Assembly (NCBI RefSeq): GCF_014109765.1
Contig: NZ_CP059139.1
Coordinates: forward strand, 5,105,001 to 5,169,000
Direction: 5' to 3'
From: Pseudomonas berkeleyensis
GTDB lineage: Bacteria > Pseudomonadota > Gammaproteobacteria > Pseudomonadales > Pseudomonadaceae
Length of the DNA stretch: 64,000 nucleotides
Under the pieces are notes generated by a model. That model was not told the DNA's origin and searched no databases. It was given only the letters and a program-made list of their open reading frames with translations. A program made the position numbers and the translations under genes. Every line of letters begins with the position of its first letter. The first letter of the stretch is position 1. Of this stretch, positions 26,809 through 36,392 are shown in pieces.

Positions 26809-27222
26809 TCACTTCACCAGTGGCAGGTTGTCGCCACGCCAGGTGGCGATACCACCGGACAGCTTCGCGGCGGTATAACCGGCCTTCTTCAGTTCGCGGG
26901 CGATGCTGCCGGCGTGCTGGCCCATGGCATCGACCACCACGATGGTCTTGGCCTTGTGCTTTTCCAGCTCGGCGATACGCGCAGCCACCTTGTCGTAGGG
27001 GATGTGCAGCGAATCGACGATATGCCCGGCGGAGTAGTCCTTCTGTGCACGCACGTCGAGCACCACGCCCTTATCGCTGTTGACCAGTGCAGTCAGCTCA
27101 CGGCTGGACAAGCTCTGGCCACCCTTGCGCAGCTCGGTGACGATCAGCAGCACCAGCAGGACGACGAACAATCCACTCAGTACATAGTGGTTAATGACGA
27201 ATTCAATCAGGTTGGCGAACAT
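26809..27222 (-). CDS. Rhodanese-like membrane protein without the active-site Cys (YibN)
   Basis: A 137-residue protein with one N-terminal membrane helix (about 10-30, NHYVLSGLFVVLLVLLIVTE) and a cytoplasmic rhodanese domain (DVRAQKDYSAGHIVDSLHIP). The loop that carries cysteine in active rhodaneses reads VVDAMGQHAGS here, and the whole protein has no cysteine, so it cannot transfer sulfur in the usual way. E. coli YibN sits in the same gpmM-yibN-grxC-secB neighbourhood. It may act as a binding scaffold near the secretion machinery; that is inference. Confidence 0.88.
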   Translation of the reverse strand: MFANLIEFVINHYVLSGLFVVLLVLLIVTELRKGGQSLSSRELTALVNSDKGVVLDVRAQKDYSAGHIVDSLHIPYDKVAARIAELEKHKAKTIVVVDAMGQHAGSIARELKKAGYTAAKLSGGIATWRGDNLPLVK

Positions 27223-27369
27223 CTATAAGGCCCAGGACGGTAAAATGCCGGCCAGTATACACAGGCCCACAGGTCGGCCAAACCCCGTCTGGCAGTGACG
27301 TGCCAGGCACTTGCCCCTAAAATGCCGGGCTGTTTCATTGCCCCCTCAGACGCAGAGCGAGCCAGCTTC

Positions 27370-28905
27370 ATGAGCGCCACGCCAAAACCCTTGGTTCTGA
27401 TCATCCTCGACGGCTTCGGTCACAGCGACACCCCCGAGTACAACGCCATCTATGCCGCCGACACGCCAGTCTACGACCGCCTGCGCGCCAACTACCCGCA
27501 CGGCCTGATTTCCGGTAGCGGCATGGACGTCGGCCTGCCCGACGGGCAGATGGGCAACTCCGAAGTCGGCCACATGAACCTCGGTGCCGGCCGCGTGGTG
27601 TACCAGGATTTCACCCGCGTGACCAAAGCCATCCGCGATGGCGAGTTCTTCGAGAACGCCACGATCAACCAGGCCGTGGACAAGGCAGTCGCTGGTGGCA
27701 AGGCCGTACACATCCTCGGCCTGCTCTCCGATGGCGGCGTGCACAGCCACCAGGATCACCTAGTCGCCATGGCCGAACTGGCCGCCAAGCGTGGCGCCGA
27801 GAAAATCTACCTGCATGCCTTCCTCGACGGCCGCGACACCCCACCGAAAAGCGCGCAAAGCTCCATCGAACTGCTCGACGCCACCTTCGCCCGCCTCGGC
27901 AAGGGCCGCATCGCCAGCCTGATCGGCCGCTACTTCGCCATGGATCGCGACAACCGCTGGGATCGCGTGCAGCAGGCCTACGAGCTGATCGTCGACGGCG
28001 CCGGCCAGTTCAACGCAGCCACCGCAGTCGCCGGCCTGGAAGCGGCCTACGCCCGCGGCGAGAGCGACGAATTCGTCAAGGCCACCACCGTCGGCACCCC
28101 GGTGCAGGTGGAAGACGGTGACGCCGTGGTATTCATGAACTTCCGCGCCGACCGCGCCCGCGAGCTGACCCGCACCTTCGTCGAGCCTGACTTCAAGGAA
28201 TTCGAACGCAAGCGCGTGGCGCAACTGGCCGGCTTCGTCATGCTCACCCAGTACTCGGCGAGCATCAAAGCGCCCAGCGCCTTCGCCCCGGAAGCCCTGA
28301 CCAACGTGCTCGGCGAATACCTGGCGAAGAACGGCAAGACCCAGCTGCGCATCGCCGAAACCGAGAAATACGCCCACGTCACCTTCTTCTTCTCCGGCGG
28401 CCGCGAAGAGCCGTTCGAAGGCGAAGAACGCATCCTCATTCCTTCGCCGAACGTCGCCACCTACGACCTGCAGCCGGAAATGAGCGCACCGGAAGTCACC
28501 GACAAGATCGTCGATGCCATCGAAAACCAGCGCTATGACGTGATCATCGTCAACTACGCCAACGGTGACATGGTCGGCCACACCGGCGTGTTCGAGGCCG
28601 CAGTCAAGGCCGTGGAAACCCTCGACACCTGCGTCGGCCGCATCGTCGCGGCGCTGGACAAGGTCGGTGGCGAAGCGTTGATCACCGCCGACCACGGCAA
28701 CGTCGAGCAGATGGAAGACGAGTGCACCGGCCAAGCACACACCGCGCACACCTGCGAGCCGGTGCCCTTCATCTACGTTGGCAAGCGCCCGGCGCGCATC
28801 CGCGAAGGCGGCGTGCTGGCCGACGTGGCACCGACCCTGCTGATGCTGATGGGCCTGCCACAACCAGCCGAAATGACGGGCAAGACCATCGTCGAGCTGC
28901 AATAA
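27370..28905 (+). CDS. gpmI: GpmI, cofactor-independent phosphoglycerate mutase
   Basis: Interconverts 3- and 2-phosphoglycerate in glycolysis using two manganese ions. The 511-residue protein starts at ATG 27370 ([17 protein letters not shown]). The phospho-acceptor is Ser64 in [18 protein letters not shown]. Metal ligands show in [27 protein letters not shown] and [13 protein letters not shown]. It is divergent from the rhodanese-grx-secB run. Confidence 0.97.
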   Translation: MSATPKPLVLIILDGFGHSDTPEYNAIYAADTPVYDRLRANYPHGLISGSGMDVGLPDGQMGNSEVGHMNLGAGRVVYQDFTRVTKAIRDGEFFENATINQAVDKAVAGGKAVHILGLLSDGGVHSHQDHLVAMAELAAKRGAEKIYLHAFLDGRDTPPKSAQSSIELLDATFARLGKGRIASLIGRYFAMDRDNRWDRVQQAYELIVDGAGQFNAATAVAGLEAAYARGESDEFVKATTVGTPVQVEDGDAVVFMNFRADRARELTRTFVEPDFKEFERKRVAQLAGFVMLTQYSASIKAPSAFAPEALTNVLGEYLAKNGKTQLRIAETEKYAHVTFFFSGGREEPFEGEERILIPSPNVATYDLQPEMSAPEVTDKIVDAIENQRYDVIIVNYANGDMVGHTGVFEAAVKAVETLDTCVGRIVAALDKVGGEALITADHGNVEQMEDECTGQAHTAHTCEPVPFIYVGKRPARIREGGVLADVAPTLLMLMGLPQPAEMTGKTIVELQ

Positions 28906-28915
28906 GGCGGCAGGC

Positions 28916-28987
28916 GTAGGGCGTACTCAGGAGCGCAGCGAACAGTACGCCGCAACTGGTGTGCTGCCTCCGGCGAGCACACCCTAC
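28916..28987. repeat. Dispersed repeat family A, short copy
   Basis: GTAGGGCGTACTCAGGAGCG...GCACACCCTAC just after the gpmI stop. The segment CAGGAGCGCAGCGAACAGTA recurs at about 19288. The rest of the 28906-29126 gap shows no gene. Confidence 0.7.
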
Positions 28988-29126
28988 GCCCTGTAGTCAC
29001 TGCCGAATCAGCATCCGGCTACGCGCTATTTTCTCTCTGCTTACAGCTTGTGGCTTGCAGCTTGCCGCTGCTTTTTTAGGCATACTAGGCGCCATCCGCT
29101 ACCCCCGTTCAGGTACCGCCTCGCCC

Positions 29127-30356
29127 ATGCTTCGCATCCTTGTCCTGCTCCTGCTCAGCAGCCTGATCGCTCCGGCTATCGCCGATCAGCGTGCCGATAC
29201 CCAGCGCCAGCTGGAGGCCGCGCGCCAGGATGTGATCGAGCTGAAGAAGCTGCTGGAAAAGCTGCAGCAGGAAAAGTCCGGCGTGCAGCAGCAGTTGAAG
29301 AAGACCGAAACGGAGATGGGCGACCTGGAAAGCCAGGTCAAGGAACTGCAGCGCGAGCTCAAGGGCAGCGAGCAGGAAATCCAGCGCCTGGATCAGGAGA
29401 AAAAAAAACTCCAGGGCGCCCGCACTGAACAGCAGCGACTGATCGCCATCCAGGCGCGCGCAGCCTACCAGAGCGGCCGGCAAGAGTACGTCAAGCTGCT
29501 GCTCAACCAGCAGAACCCGGAAAAATTCTCGCGCACCCTCACCTACTACGACTACCTCAGCCAGGCCCGTCTCGACCAGCTTGCCGCATTCAACGAGACC
29601 CTGCGCCAACTGGCCAATGTCGAGCAGGAAATCACCAGCCACCAGGCCCAGCTACAGGCGCAGAAGGCCGGCCTGGATGAACGCCACGCCAAGCTCGCCG
29701 AGGCACGCAAGGAACGCCAACAGGCGCTGGCCAAACTCAACAATGAATTCGCCAATCGCGATCAACGCCTCAAGGCCCGTCAGCAGGAACAGGCTGAGCT
29801 GGGTCGCGTACTGAAGACCATCGAGGAAACCCTGGCGCGCCAGGCACGCGAGGCGGAAGAGGCGCGCAAACGCGAGCTGGCCGCCCGCCAAGCGCGACCA
29901 AGCGGTCAGCCCAGCGGCCCTCAGGTTACCTCCGGAGCCACCTACGGCGGGCCTTTCGCCAGCGCGCGAGGCAAGTTGCCGTGGCCAGTCGATGGCCGAT
30001 TGGTAGCACGCTACGGAACCCCTCGCGGCGGCGACGCTCGTACTAAATGGGACGGTGTACTGATCGGTGCACCGGCCGGCAGTCAGGTACGCGCCGTGCA
30101 TGGTGGTCGTGTGGTATTCGCCGACTGGTTGCGTGGCGCTGGTCTGTTGGTCATTCTCGACCATGGCAATGGTTACCTGAGCCTGTACGGCCATAACCAG
30201 AGCCTGCTCAAGAATGCGGGCGACCTGGTCAAGGCCGGCGAGCCCATTGCCACCGTTGGCAACAGCGGTGGCCAGGAAACATCGGCACTGTACTTCGCCA
30301 TTCGCCAGAACGGTCGCCCGAGTGATCCGGCACAGTGGTGCCGCGCGCAGGGATAA
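29127..30356 (+). CDS. envC: EnvC-like murein hydrolase activator (M23/LytM)
   Basis: A 409-residue periplasmic protein that activates the septal amidases. Start ATG 29127 (MLRILVLLLLSSLIAPAIAD) gives a signal peptide cut after residue 19. Residues about 22-290 are a long coiled coil rich in Gln, Glu, Lys and Leu. The C-terminal LytM domain (about 300-409) reads ARTKWDGVLIGAPAGSQVRA and LSLYGHNQSLLKNAGDLVKA: the HxxxD and HxH zinc residues of true M23 peptidases are absent, as in E. coli EnvC, so it should regulate rather than cut. It is 28 bp upstream of ctpA in one operon. Confidence 0.92.
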   Translation: MLRILVLLLLSSLIAPAIADQRADTQRQLEAARQDVIELKKLLEKLQQEKSGVQQQLKKTETEMGDLESQVKELQRELKGSEQEIQRLDQEKKKLQGARTEQQRLIAIQARAAYQSGRQEYVKLLLNQQNPEKFSRTLTYYDYLSQARLDQLAAFNETLRQLANVEQEITSHQAQLQAQKAGLDERHAKLAEARKERQQALAKLNNEFANRDQRLKARQQEQAELGRVLKTIEETLARQAREAEEARKRELAARQARPSGQPSGPQVTSGATYGGPFASARGKLPWPVDGRLVARYGTPRGGDARTKWDGVLIGAPAGSQVRAVHGGRVVFADWLRGAGLLVILDHGNGYLSLYGHNQSLLKNAGDLVKAGEPIATVGNSGGQETSALYFAIRQNGRPSDPAQWCRAQG

Positions 30357-30384
30357 GCGCTTTATCCATTTAGGAGTTGTCTTC

Positions 30385-31695
30385 ATGTCCCATCGCTTTC
30401 GCCCCACCTGCCTGGCTCTGGCCCTCAGCCTGCTGCTCGGCGCCCCCGCCCTGCAGGCTGCAGAGCCTGCACCCGCGCCGGCGGCGAGCAGCAAGGCACC
30501 GCTGCCGCTGGATGACCTGCGCACCTTCGCCGAGGTGATGGATCGCATCAAGGCAGCCTATGTCGAGCCCGTGAGCGACAAGACTCTGCTGGAGAACGCC
30601 ATCAAGGGCATGCTCAGCAACCTCGACCCGCATTCGGCCTATCTGGAGCCGGAAGCCTTCCTCGAACTGCAGGAAAGCACCAGCGGCGAATTTGGCGGCC
30701 TGGGCATCGAAGTCGGCATGGAAGACGGTTTCATCAAGGTCGTCTCGCCCATCGACGACACCCCTGCCTCGCAGGCCGGTATCCAGCCGGGCGACCTGAT
30801 CGTGAAAATCGACGGCCAGCCGACCAAGGGCCTGTCGATGATGGAAGCCGTGGACAAGATGCGCGGCAAGGCCGGCAGCAAGATCGAGCTGACCCTGGTG
30901 CGCGACGGCGGTCGTCCCTTCGACCTGACCCTGACCCGCGCAGTGATCAAGGTTCGTAGCGTGAAGAGCCAGATGCTCGAGGACGGCTACGGCTACCTGC
31001 GCATCTCGCAGTTCCAGGTCAACACCGGCGAAGAGGTGGGCAAGGCGCTGACCAAGCTGCGCCAGGAGAACGGCAACAAGAAGCTGCGCGGCCTGGTGAT
31101 GGATCTGCGCAACAACCCGGGCGGCGTGCTGCAGGCTGCCGTGGAAGTGGCCGACCACTTCCTCAAGAGCGGCCTGATTGTCTACACCGAAGGCCGCCTG
31201 GCCAACTCCGAGCTGCGCTTCAACGCTGACCCGGCCGATGCCAGCGAAGGTGTGCCGTTGGTGGTGCTGATCAACGGCGGCAGCGCCTCGGCTTCGGAAA
31301 TCGTCGCTGGCGCCCTGCAAGATCACAAACGCGCCGTGCTGATGGGCACCGACAGCTTCGGCAAGGGCTCGGTACAGACCGTGCTACCGCTGAACAACGA
31401 TCGCGCCCTGAAGCTGACCACCGCGCTGTACTTCACCCCCAATGGCCGCTCGATCCAGGCCCAGGGCATCATCCCGGACATCGAGGTGGCGCGCGCCAAG
31501 GTCACTCGCGAGCAGGACAGCGAAGGCATCAAGGAAGCCGACCTGCAGGGGCATCTGGGCAACGGCAACGGCGGCGCGGATCGCCCGAGTAAAGGAGCAC
31601 AGGCTGCACGCACCGAGCGTCCACAGGATGACGACTATCAACTGAGCCAGGCGCTGAACCTGCTCAAAGGCTTGAGCGTCACCCGCGGCAACTGA
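30385..31695 (+). CDS. ctpA: CtpA, carboxyl-terminal processing protease (S41)
   Basis: A 436-residue periplasmic Ser-Lys protease. Signal peptide to about residue 26 (LLLGAPALQAAE), PDZ domain about 104-186 (GLGIEVGMEDGFIKVVSPID), catalytic Ser302 in GGSASASE and Lys327 in DSFGKGSVQT, the same numbers as P. aeruginosa CtpA. There it works with the lipoprotein LbcA to degrade cell-wall cross-link hydrolases. ATG 30385 follows AGGAG. The gene pairs with envC, which links cell-wall cutting and its control. Confidence 0.95.
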   Translation: MSHRFRPTCLALALSLLLGAPALQAAEPAPAPAASSKAPLPLDDLRTFAEVMDRIKAAYVEPVSDKTLLENAIKGMLSNLDPHSAYLEPEAFLELQESTSGEFGGLGIEVGMEDGFIKVVSPIDDTPASQAGIQPGDLIVKIDGQPTKGLSMMEAVDKMRGKAGSKIELTLVRDGGRPFDLTLTRAVIKVRSVKSQMLEDGYGYLRISQFQVNTGEEVGKALTKLRQENGNKKLRGLVMDLRNNPGGVLQAAVEVADHFLKSGLIVYTEGRLANSELRFNADPADASEGVPLVVLINGGSASASEIVAGALQDHKRAVLMGTDSFGKGSVQTVLPLNNDRALKLTTALYFTPNGRSIQAQGIIPDIEVARAKVTREQDSEGIKEADLQGHLGNGNGGADRPSKGAQAARTERPQDDDYQLSQALNLLKGLSVTRGN

Positions 31696-31713
31696 GCCTA
31701 CTTCGGCGATACG

Positions 31714-31744
31714 AAAAAGCCCGGACAACTGTCCGGGCTTTTTC
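31714..31744 (+). terminator. Rho-independent terminator of envC-ctpA
   Basis: AAAAGCCCGGACA-ACT-TGTCCGGGCTTTTT-like stem (arms AAAGCCCGGAC / GTCCGGGCTTT) followed by T-rich sequence, 19 bp after the ctpA stop. Confidence 0.93.
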
Positions 31745-31782
31745 TTTGGCGAAGTCCTGTAACGCAGCGCATCTCATCGCCC

Positions 31783-31848
31783 GTAGGGTGCGCCGTGCGC
31801 ACCGAAGCCGGCACCAGCGCCACAGCCGATGCGTACAGCACACCCCAC
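31783..31848. repeat. Dispersed repeat family A, short copy
   Basis: GTAGGGTGCGCCGTGCGCAC...GCACACCCCAC: inverted GTGCGC and end sequences, between the ctpA terminator and the first solute-binding gene. Confidence 0.65.
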
Positions 31849-31852
31849 GGTT

Positions 31853-32608
31853 TTACAGGTAGTTCTCGGTGATGTCGTCGATGAAGCCTTCGCTGCGCAA
31901 CTCGTCCAGGGCCTTCTGCAGACGCTCGACGACCTCGTCCGGGGTGTCCTTGTTCAGCGCCAGATAAAGCTCGGCGTCGTTGAAGCGCAGCACGGTGTTG
32001 AGACCGCTGACGTCTTCCTGCTTGGCCAGGTAACGGCCGACCGGGTCGGTGGTCGCCCACAGGTCGATCTGCCCACGCACCAGTTTCTTCACGTTCTCCT
32101 GGTCACGCAGGGCGTTGATCGGCTCCAGGCCCTGGCTCTCCAGGTGCTGGCTGACCGCATCGTTCTTGTAGGCACCGACGCGGTACTTGGCCGCGTCCTG
32201 CAGGCTCGCCACCTTGATGTCGTTACCCGGTGCTGCAAGCAATACCCAGCCGGTCTTGGCCAGCGGTCCAACCCACTTGAACAGCGGCTTGCGCTCCTCG
32301 GTATAGGTGGTGGAGAACAGCCCGTAGTTGGGCTTGTCCAGGGTCAGGCGATAGAGGCGATCCCAGGGGAAGCGCAGGGTCAGGGTGTAGTCGATGCCGG
32401 CACGCTTGAACATCTCGCGCACGATGTCGGCACTGATGCCGTCGATGCCGTCATCACGGGCGAAGTTCTTGTCGTCCACCGCCATGTTGAAGGGCGGGAA
32501 ATTCTCGGTCAGCAGCACCACCTTGTAGTCTGACGGCAGCTCCGCATGGGCGAAACCGGAGGCGAGGAACAGGGCGACGAACAGGCTTTTCTTCAGAGTT
32601 TTCAGCAT
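31853..32608 (-). CDS. Periplasmic solute-binding protein (family 3), tandem paralogue 3
   Basis: A 251-residue exported protein: signal peptide MLKTLKKSLFVALFLASGFAHA, then the bilobed family-3 fold (YKVVLLTENFPPFNMAVDDK, FKRAGIDYTLTLRFPWDRLY, LRDQENVKKLVRGQIDLWAT). ATG 32608 is preferred over a start six codons up because it begins the signal peptide. It is a close paralogue of the next two genes. No ABC permease or ATPase is nearby, so it may be an orphan binding protein, a sensor partner, or a binder that borrows another transporter. The ligand is unknown; amino acids are usual for the fold. Confidence 0.88.
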   Translation of the reverse strand: MLKTLKKSLFVALFLASGFAHAELPSDYKVVLLTENFPPFNMAVDDKNFARDDGIDGISADIVREMFKRAGIDYTLTLRFPWDRLYRLTLDKPNYGLFSTTYTEERKPLFKWVGPLAKTGWVLLAAPGNDIKVASLQDAAKYRVGAYKNDAVSQHLESQGLEPINALRDQENVKKLVRGQIDLWATTDPVGRYLAKQEDVSGLNTVLRFNDAELYLALNKDTPDEVVERLQKALDELRSEGFIDDITENYL

Positions 32609-32737
32609 AAGACGTACCGCTCGCATGATTTGTGGTTATGGCTAGCGGCATCCTTGCATGGGCCCGAGCCCGATCATTGGCACTCAGCGGCTTTGCCATC
32701 CATGGCGTGTGCCCGGTTCGTGGCCGGACACAGGGTT

Positions 32738-33493
32738 CTAGAGGTACTTGTTGAGCGTAGCGTCGACGAAGCCTTCGGCCCGCATCTGATCCAGCGCAGC
32801 CTGCAGCTTGGCGACGATCTCGTCGGGCATGTCCTTGTTCAGCGCCAGGTACAGTTCGGCGCTGTCGAAACGCAGCACCGTTTTCAATCCCGTGATGCCT
32901 TCCTGCTTGGCCAGGTAGCGCCCGGCGGGGTCACCGGTGGCCCAGAGGTCGATCTGGCCAGCCACCAGTTTGCGGGCGTTCTCCTGGTCACGCAGCGAAG
33001 TGCCGTGTTCCACACCCTTGTCGGTCAGGTATTCAGAAATGGCATCGCCCTTGTAGGCGCCGATGCGGTACTGCCTGGCTTCGTCTAGGTTAGCCAGATT
33101 GATCGGGCTGTCGCCCTTGGCCAGCATCACCCAGTCGTCAGGCCCGATGGGCCCCACCCATTTGAACAACGCTTCGCGCTCGGGCAGACGAGCGGTGACG
33201 AATACACCATAGCCCGGTTTTTCCAGCGCCAGCTTGTAGATGCGATCCCACGGGAAACGCAGGGTCAGGTTGTACTTGACCCCGGCGCGCGTGAACATTT
33301 CCTTGACGATATCCACGGCGATGCCATCGATATTGTCTTCCTGAGCGAAGTTCTTGCCATTGATCGCCATGTTGTATGGCGGGAAATTTTCGGTCAGCAG
33401 AACCACGGTGTAGTTCGGATCCACTTCGGCGCGCGCAGCACCCGTCAGCACCACAAGGGTGCCGCCCAGCGCGAGTAGCAGGCGTTTGAACAT
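32738..33493 (-). CDS. Periplasmic solute-binding protein (family 3), tandem paralogue 2
   Basis: A 251-residue exported protein with signal peptide MFKRLLLALGGTLVVLTGAARA. It shares long runs with both neighbours: YTVVLLTENFPPYNMAINGK, LTLRFPWDRIYKLALEKPGY, FKWVGPIGPDDWVMLAKGDS and LRFDSAELYLALNKDMPDEI. It is closest to 31853-32608. The three genes are separated by 83-129 bp, so each may have its own promoter although all point the same way. Confidence 0.88.
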   Translation of the reverse strand: MFKRLLLALGGTLVVLTGAARAEVDPNYTVVLLTENFPPYNMAINGKNFAQEDNIDGIAVDIVKEMFTRAGVKYNLTLRFPWDRIYKLALEKPGYGVFVTARLPEREALFKWVGPIGPDDWVMLAKGDSPINLANLDEARQYRIGAYKGDAISEYLTDKGVEHGTSLRDQENARKLVAGQIDLWATGDPAGRYLAKQEGITGLKTVLRFDSAELYLALNKDMPDEIVAKLQAALDQMRAEGFVDATLNKYL

Positions 33494-33576
33494 GGCATTT
33501 CTCTTTTATGAAAAGGCAGACCCCATCAGAATAACCGCCATACCCTCCCCGGCCCAGCGGCTACTGGCAGTCTGCC

Positions 33577-34311
33577 TCAATAGCGCCCCTCGATGCTCTT
33601 CAACGCACCTTCGGCCCGCAGTGCATCCAATGCTTGCTGCAACTTCTGCACCAGCTCGTCAGGCGTTTGCAGATTGAGGGCGAGATACAGGTCAGCCGTG
33701 TGCAGATGCTGCACGACCTTGAGGTTCTCGATACCCTCCTGGCGCGCGACGAAGCGGCCAGCCTGACTGGACGTCACCCAGAGGTCGATCTGGCCACGCT
33801 CGAGCTTGCGCAGGTTCTCGGTGTCGCGCAGCGCCGTCTGTACCTCCAGGCCCTTGTCCAGCAGGAACTGGGTCTTGGCATCGCCCTTGTAGCCACCGAT
33901 GCGATAGCGTCCGGCGTCTCGCAGGGTCGCCAGCTGGATCGAATTGTCGCCCTTGGCGAACAGCACCCAGTCGTTCTGCGCAATCGGCCCCACCCACTTG
34001 AAAAGCTTCTCGCGCTCTGCGGTTCGCGCCGTGGAGAACAGCCCGTAGCCCGGCTCATCCAGCGTTTGCTGATAGACGCGCTGCCAGGGGAAACGCAGGA
34101 TCAGTTGGCAGTCGACCTGCGCACGCTCGCACACCGCCCGCAGGATGTCGGCGCTCATCCCGGTGACATTGTCGTCACGCGCGAAGTTGTTGCCGTTGGC
34201 CGACATGTTGAACGGCGGCAGGTTTTCCGTGAGCAGCACCAAGGGCTCTGCCCGGGCAAGGCCCAGACCGCAGGAGAGGGCCAGGATGGTCACGAATCGA
34301 AGAAGGAACAT
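33577..34311 (-). CDS. Periplasmic solute-binding protein (family 3), tandem paralogue 1
   Basis: A 244-residue exported protein, first of the three in transcription order. Signal peptide MFLLRFVTILALSCGLGLARA, then PLVLLTENLPPFNMSANGNN, LILRFPWQRVYQQTLDEPGY, FKWVGPIAQNDWVLFAKGDN and DLYLALNLQTPDELVQKLQQ. It is the most divergent of the three and has two cysteines (CERAQVDC) that may pair. It lies 215 bp downstream of hisF. Confidence 0.88.
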   Translation of the reverse strand: MFLLRFVTILALSCGLGLARAEPLVLLTENLPPFNMSANGNNFARDDNVTGMSADILRAVCERAQVDCQLILRFPWQRVYQQTLDEPGYGLFSTARTAEREKLFKWVGPIAQNDWVLFAKGDNSIQLATLRDAGRYRIGGYKGDAKTQFLLDKGLEVQTALRDTENLRKLERGQIDLWVTSSQAGRFVARQEGIENLKVVQHLHTADLYLALNLQTPDELVQKLQQALDALRAEGALKSIEGRY

Positions 34312-34487
34312 GAAGACTCCGTGTCGAAAATGCTCGGCAAAAGGTGCCCATCCGCCGAGGGCAGAAGGCTTGGGGTTGGAAAATGGCGGGCAATGCTAGC
34401 CGCATCGCTGGCACTTTGCCGTCGACTCGCCCGCAGCTTTGACCGATGGGCTCGGTCAGCAGGTTTTTCGCTGGGAGGGGGGGCCGC

Positions 34488-34517
34488 CGCGTCGAACCGC
34501 GCAGGCGGCTCGACGCG
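34488..34517. other. Hairpin in the gap downstream of hisF
   Basis: CGCGTCGAACCGC / GCGGCTCGACGCG arms with one G-T wobble and a four-base loop, 10 bp past the hisF stop. On the minus strand it is followed by a C-rich tract, not T, so it is not a standard terminator; it may protect the his mRNA end. The rest of 34312-34526 shows nothing I can name. Confidence 0.5.
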
Positions 34518-34526
34518 ACAAGCGGA

Positions 34527-35285
34527 TCAGCGCACGACGATACCGCGGCTGGCCAGGTAGGCCTTGGCCTCCGGCACGGTGTATTCGCCGAAGTGGAAGA
34601 TGCTCGCAGCGAGCACCGCATCGGCCTTGCCGTCGATGATGCCGTCGGCCAGGTGCTGCAAGTTGCCGACGCCGCCGGAGGCGATCACCGGGATGCGCAC
34701 GGTCTCACTGATGGCGCGGGTCACGCCCAAGTCGTAGCCGCTCTTCACGCCGTCCTGATCCATGCTGGTCAGAAGGATCTCGCCAGCACCAAGGTCTTCC
34801 ATCTTCTTCGCCCAGGCCACGGCATCCAGGCCGGTCGGCTTGCGCCCGCCGTGGGTGAAGATTTCCCAGCGCCCCGGTGCTACGCGCTTGGCGTCGATGG
34901 CGACAACGATGCACTGCGAGCCGAAACGTGCAGCCGCCTCGCCGACGAACTCGGGGTTGAACACCGCAGCGGTGTTGATCGACACCTTGTCGGCACCAGC
35001 ATTGAGCAGGTTACGGATGTCCTGCACGGTACGCACGCCGCCACCGACGGTGAGCGGAATGAATACCTGGCTGGCCATGCGCTCGACGGTGTGCAGCGTG
35101 GTGTCGCGCCCATCGACGCTGGCGGTGATGTCGAGGAAGGTGATCTCGTCGGCACCCTGCTCGTCGTAGCGACGGGCGATTTCCACCGGGTCGCCGGCAT
35201 CGCGGATGTTCTCGAACTTGACGCCCTTGACCACGCGGCCGTTGTCCACGTCGAGGCAGGGGATGATGCGTTTGGCCAGTGCCAT
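34527..35285 (-). CDS. hisF: HisF, imidazole glycerol phosphate synthase, cyclase subunit
   Basis: A 252-residue (beta-alpha)8 barrel that, with HisH, turns PRFAR and ammonia into imidazole glycerol phosphate and AICAR. The start is ATG 35285 ([20 protein letters not shown]). Catalytic acids are Asp12 (CLDVDNG) and the Asp in [11 protein letters not shown]; phosphate loops are GGGVRTVQD and [10 protein letters not shown]. It follows hisA in the run hisB-hisH-DUF2164-hisA-hisF, separated from hisA by a family A repeat. Confidence 0.97.
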   Translation of the reverse strand: MALAKRIIPCLDVDNGRVVKGVKFENIRDAGDPVEIARRYDEQGADEITFLDITASVDGRDTTLHTVERMASQVFIPLTVGGGVRTVQDIRNLLNAGADKVSINTAAVFNPEFVGEAAARFGSQCIVVAIDAKRVAPGRWEIFTHGGRKPTGLDAVAWAKKMEDLGAGEILLTSMDQDGVKSGYDLGVTRAISETVRIPVIASGGVGNLQHLADGIIDGKADAVLAASIFHFGEYTVPEAKAYLASRGIVVR

Positions 35286-35295
35286 ACGGAACTCC

Positions 35296-35358
35296 GTAGG
35301 GTGGGTGCAACCCACCGATAAAGATTGCGTCAGTGGCGGCGGGTTTCACCCGCCCTAC
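35296..35358. repeat. Dispersed repeat family A-like unit inside the his cluster
   Basis: GTAGGGTGGGTGCAACCCAC...GGCGGGTTTCACCCGCCCTAC: GTAGGG/CCCTAC ends and two inner stems (GTGGGTTGCACCCAC-like and GGCGGGTTTCACCCGCC), lying between hisA and hisF. It may alter the mRNA level between the two genes. Confidence 0.7.
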
Positions 35359-35361
35359 GGT

Positions 35362-36099
35362 TTAACCCTTGTAGGAATCGCAGAAGCTCTGCGCTTCGGC
35401 TACATCCAGGGTGCCTTCATAGATGGCACGGCCGGTGATGGCGCCGATGATGCCGGGCGAACGCGCCAGCAGCAGCTTCTCGATATCACCCAGGTTGTGG
35501 ATGCCGCCGGAAGCGATCACCGGGATGCGACTGGCAGCGGCCAGTGCGGCGGTAGCCTCGACGTTGCAGCCCTGCATCATGCCGTCTTTGGCGATGTCGG
35601 TGTAGACGATGGCAGACACGCCATCGGCCTCGAAACGCTTGGCCAGGTCGGTGGCCTGCACGCTGGACACTTCGGCCCAGCCGTCAGTGGCAACGAAACC
35701 GTCCTTGGCATCCAGGCCGACGATGACCTTGCCGGGGAAGGCCTTGCACGCCTCGGTAACGAACTCGGGCTCTTTCACCGCCTTGGTGCCGATGATCACG
35801 TAGCTAACACCAGCGCGCACGTAGTGCTCGATGGTTTCCAGGGTACGGATGCCGCCGCCGATCTGGATCGGCAGGGTCGGGTAGCGCTTGGCGATGGCGG
35901 TAACCACTTCGCCATTGACCGGTTGACCTTCGAAGGCGCCGTTCAGATCGACCAGGTGCAGACGACGGCAGCCGCCCTCGACCCATTTGGCAGCCATGCT
36001 TACCGGGTCATCGGAGAACACGGTGGAATCTTCCATGCGGCCCTGGCGCAGACGCACGCAGGCGCCGTCCTTCAGATCGATAGCGGGGATAATCAGCAT
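35362..36099 (-). CDS. hisA: HisA, phosphoribosylformimino-5-aminoimidazole carboxamide ribotide isomerase
   Basis: A 245-residue barrel enzyme that opens the ribose ring of ProFAR to PRFAR. Marks are [20 protein letters not shown] with catalytic Asp8, [34 protein letters not shown] and [15 protein letters not shown]. Start ATG 36099. It lies 38 bp downstream of the DUF2164 gene in the his cluster. Confidence 0.97.
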   Translation of the reverse strand: MLIIPAIDLKDGACVRLRQGRMEDSTVFSDDPVSMAAKWVEGGCRRLHLVDLNGAFEGQPVNGEVVTAIAKRYPTLPIQIGGGIRTLETIEHYVRAGVSYVIIGTKAVKEPEFVTEACKAFPGKVIVGLDAKDGFVATDGWAEVSSVQATDLAKRFEADGVSAIVYTDIAKDGMMQGCNVEATAALAAASRIPVIASGGIHNLGDIEKLLLARSPGIIGAITGRAIYEGTLDVAEAQSFCDSYKG

Positions 36100-36137
36100 C
36101 GGTTGAACCTGCTCAAGTCTTGAAAACGGAAAAAGGG

Positions 36138-36392
36138 TCAGCTCTTCTCGAGCGCCCAGAGGTCGCTCTCGATGCTTTCGAACCTGTCTTTCAGGTGCGC
36201 CTGCACATCGAGAATCGCCTTGTTGTAATAGTGCGGTGCCAGCTCGCGGGTGATCAGATCGAGCACTTCCTGCACCTCGAAGGTGCCCAGTTCCAGCTCG
36301 AAGCGCTCATCGAGAAAACGCTGCAGCAGCAATAGCGCGGCCTGCTCCTGGGCAGGCTCCAGCGCCAGGCTCGGCACCTTGGCGCGAGCCAT
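36138..36392 (-). CDS. DUF2164 small protein in the his cluster
   Basis: An 84-residue protein: [20 protein letters not shown], then a helix-rich body ending in [22 protein letters not shown]2164 members carry this [19 protein letters not shown] block. Its ATG shares one base with the hisH stop (TAATG), so the two are translationally coupled. The family is common between hisH and hisA in Pseudomonas but has no known job; a link to histidine synthesis rests on linkage alone. Confidence 0.85.
   Translation of the reverse strand: MARAKVPSLALEPAQEQAALLLLQRFLDERFELELGTFEVQEVLDLITRELAPHYYNKAILDVQAHLKDRFESIESDLWALEKS

Noticed and set aside
34488..34517. Rho-independent terminator of the his operon
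   Set aside because: Strong stem, but followed by a C-rich tract instead of T on the transcribed strand; kept only as a hairpin.
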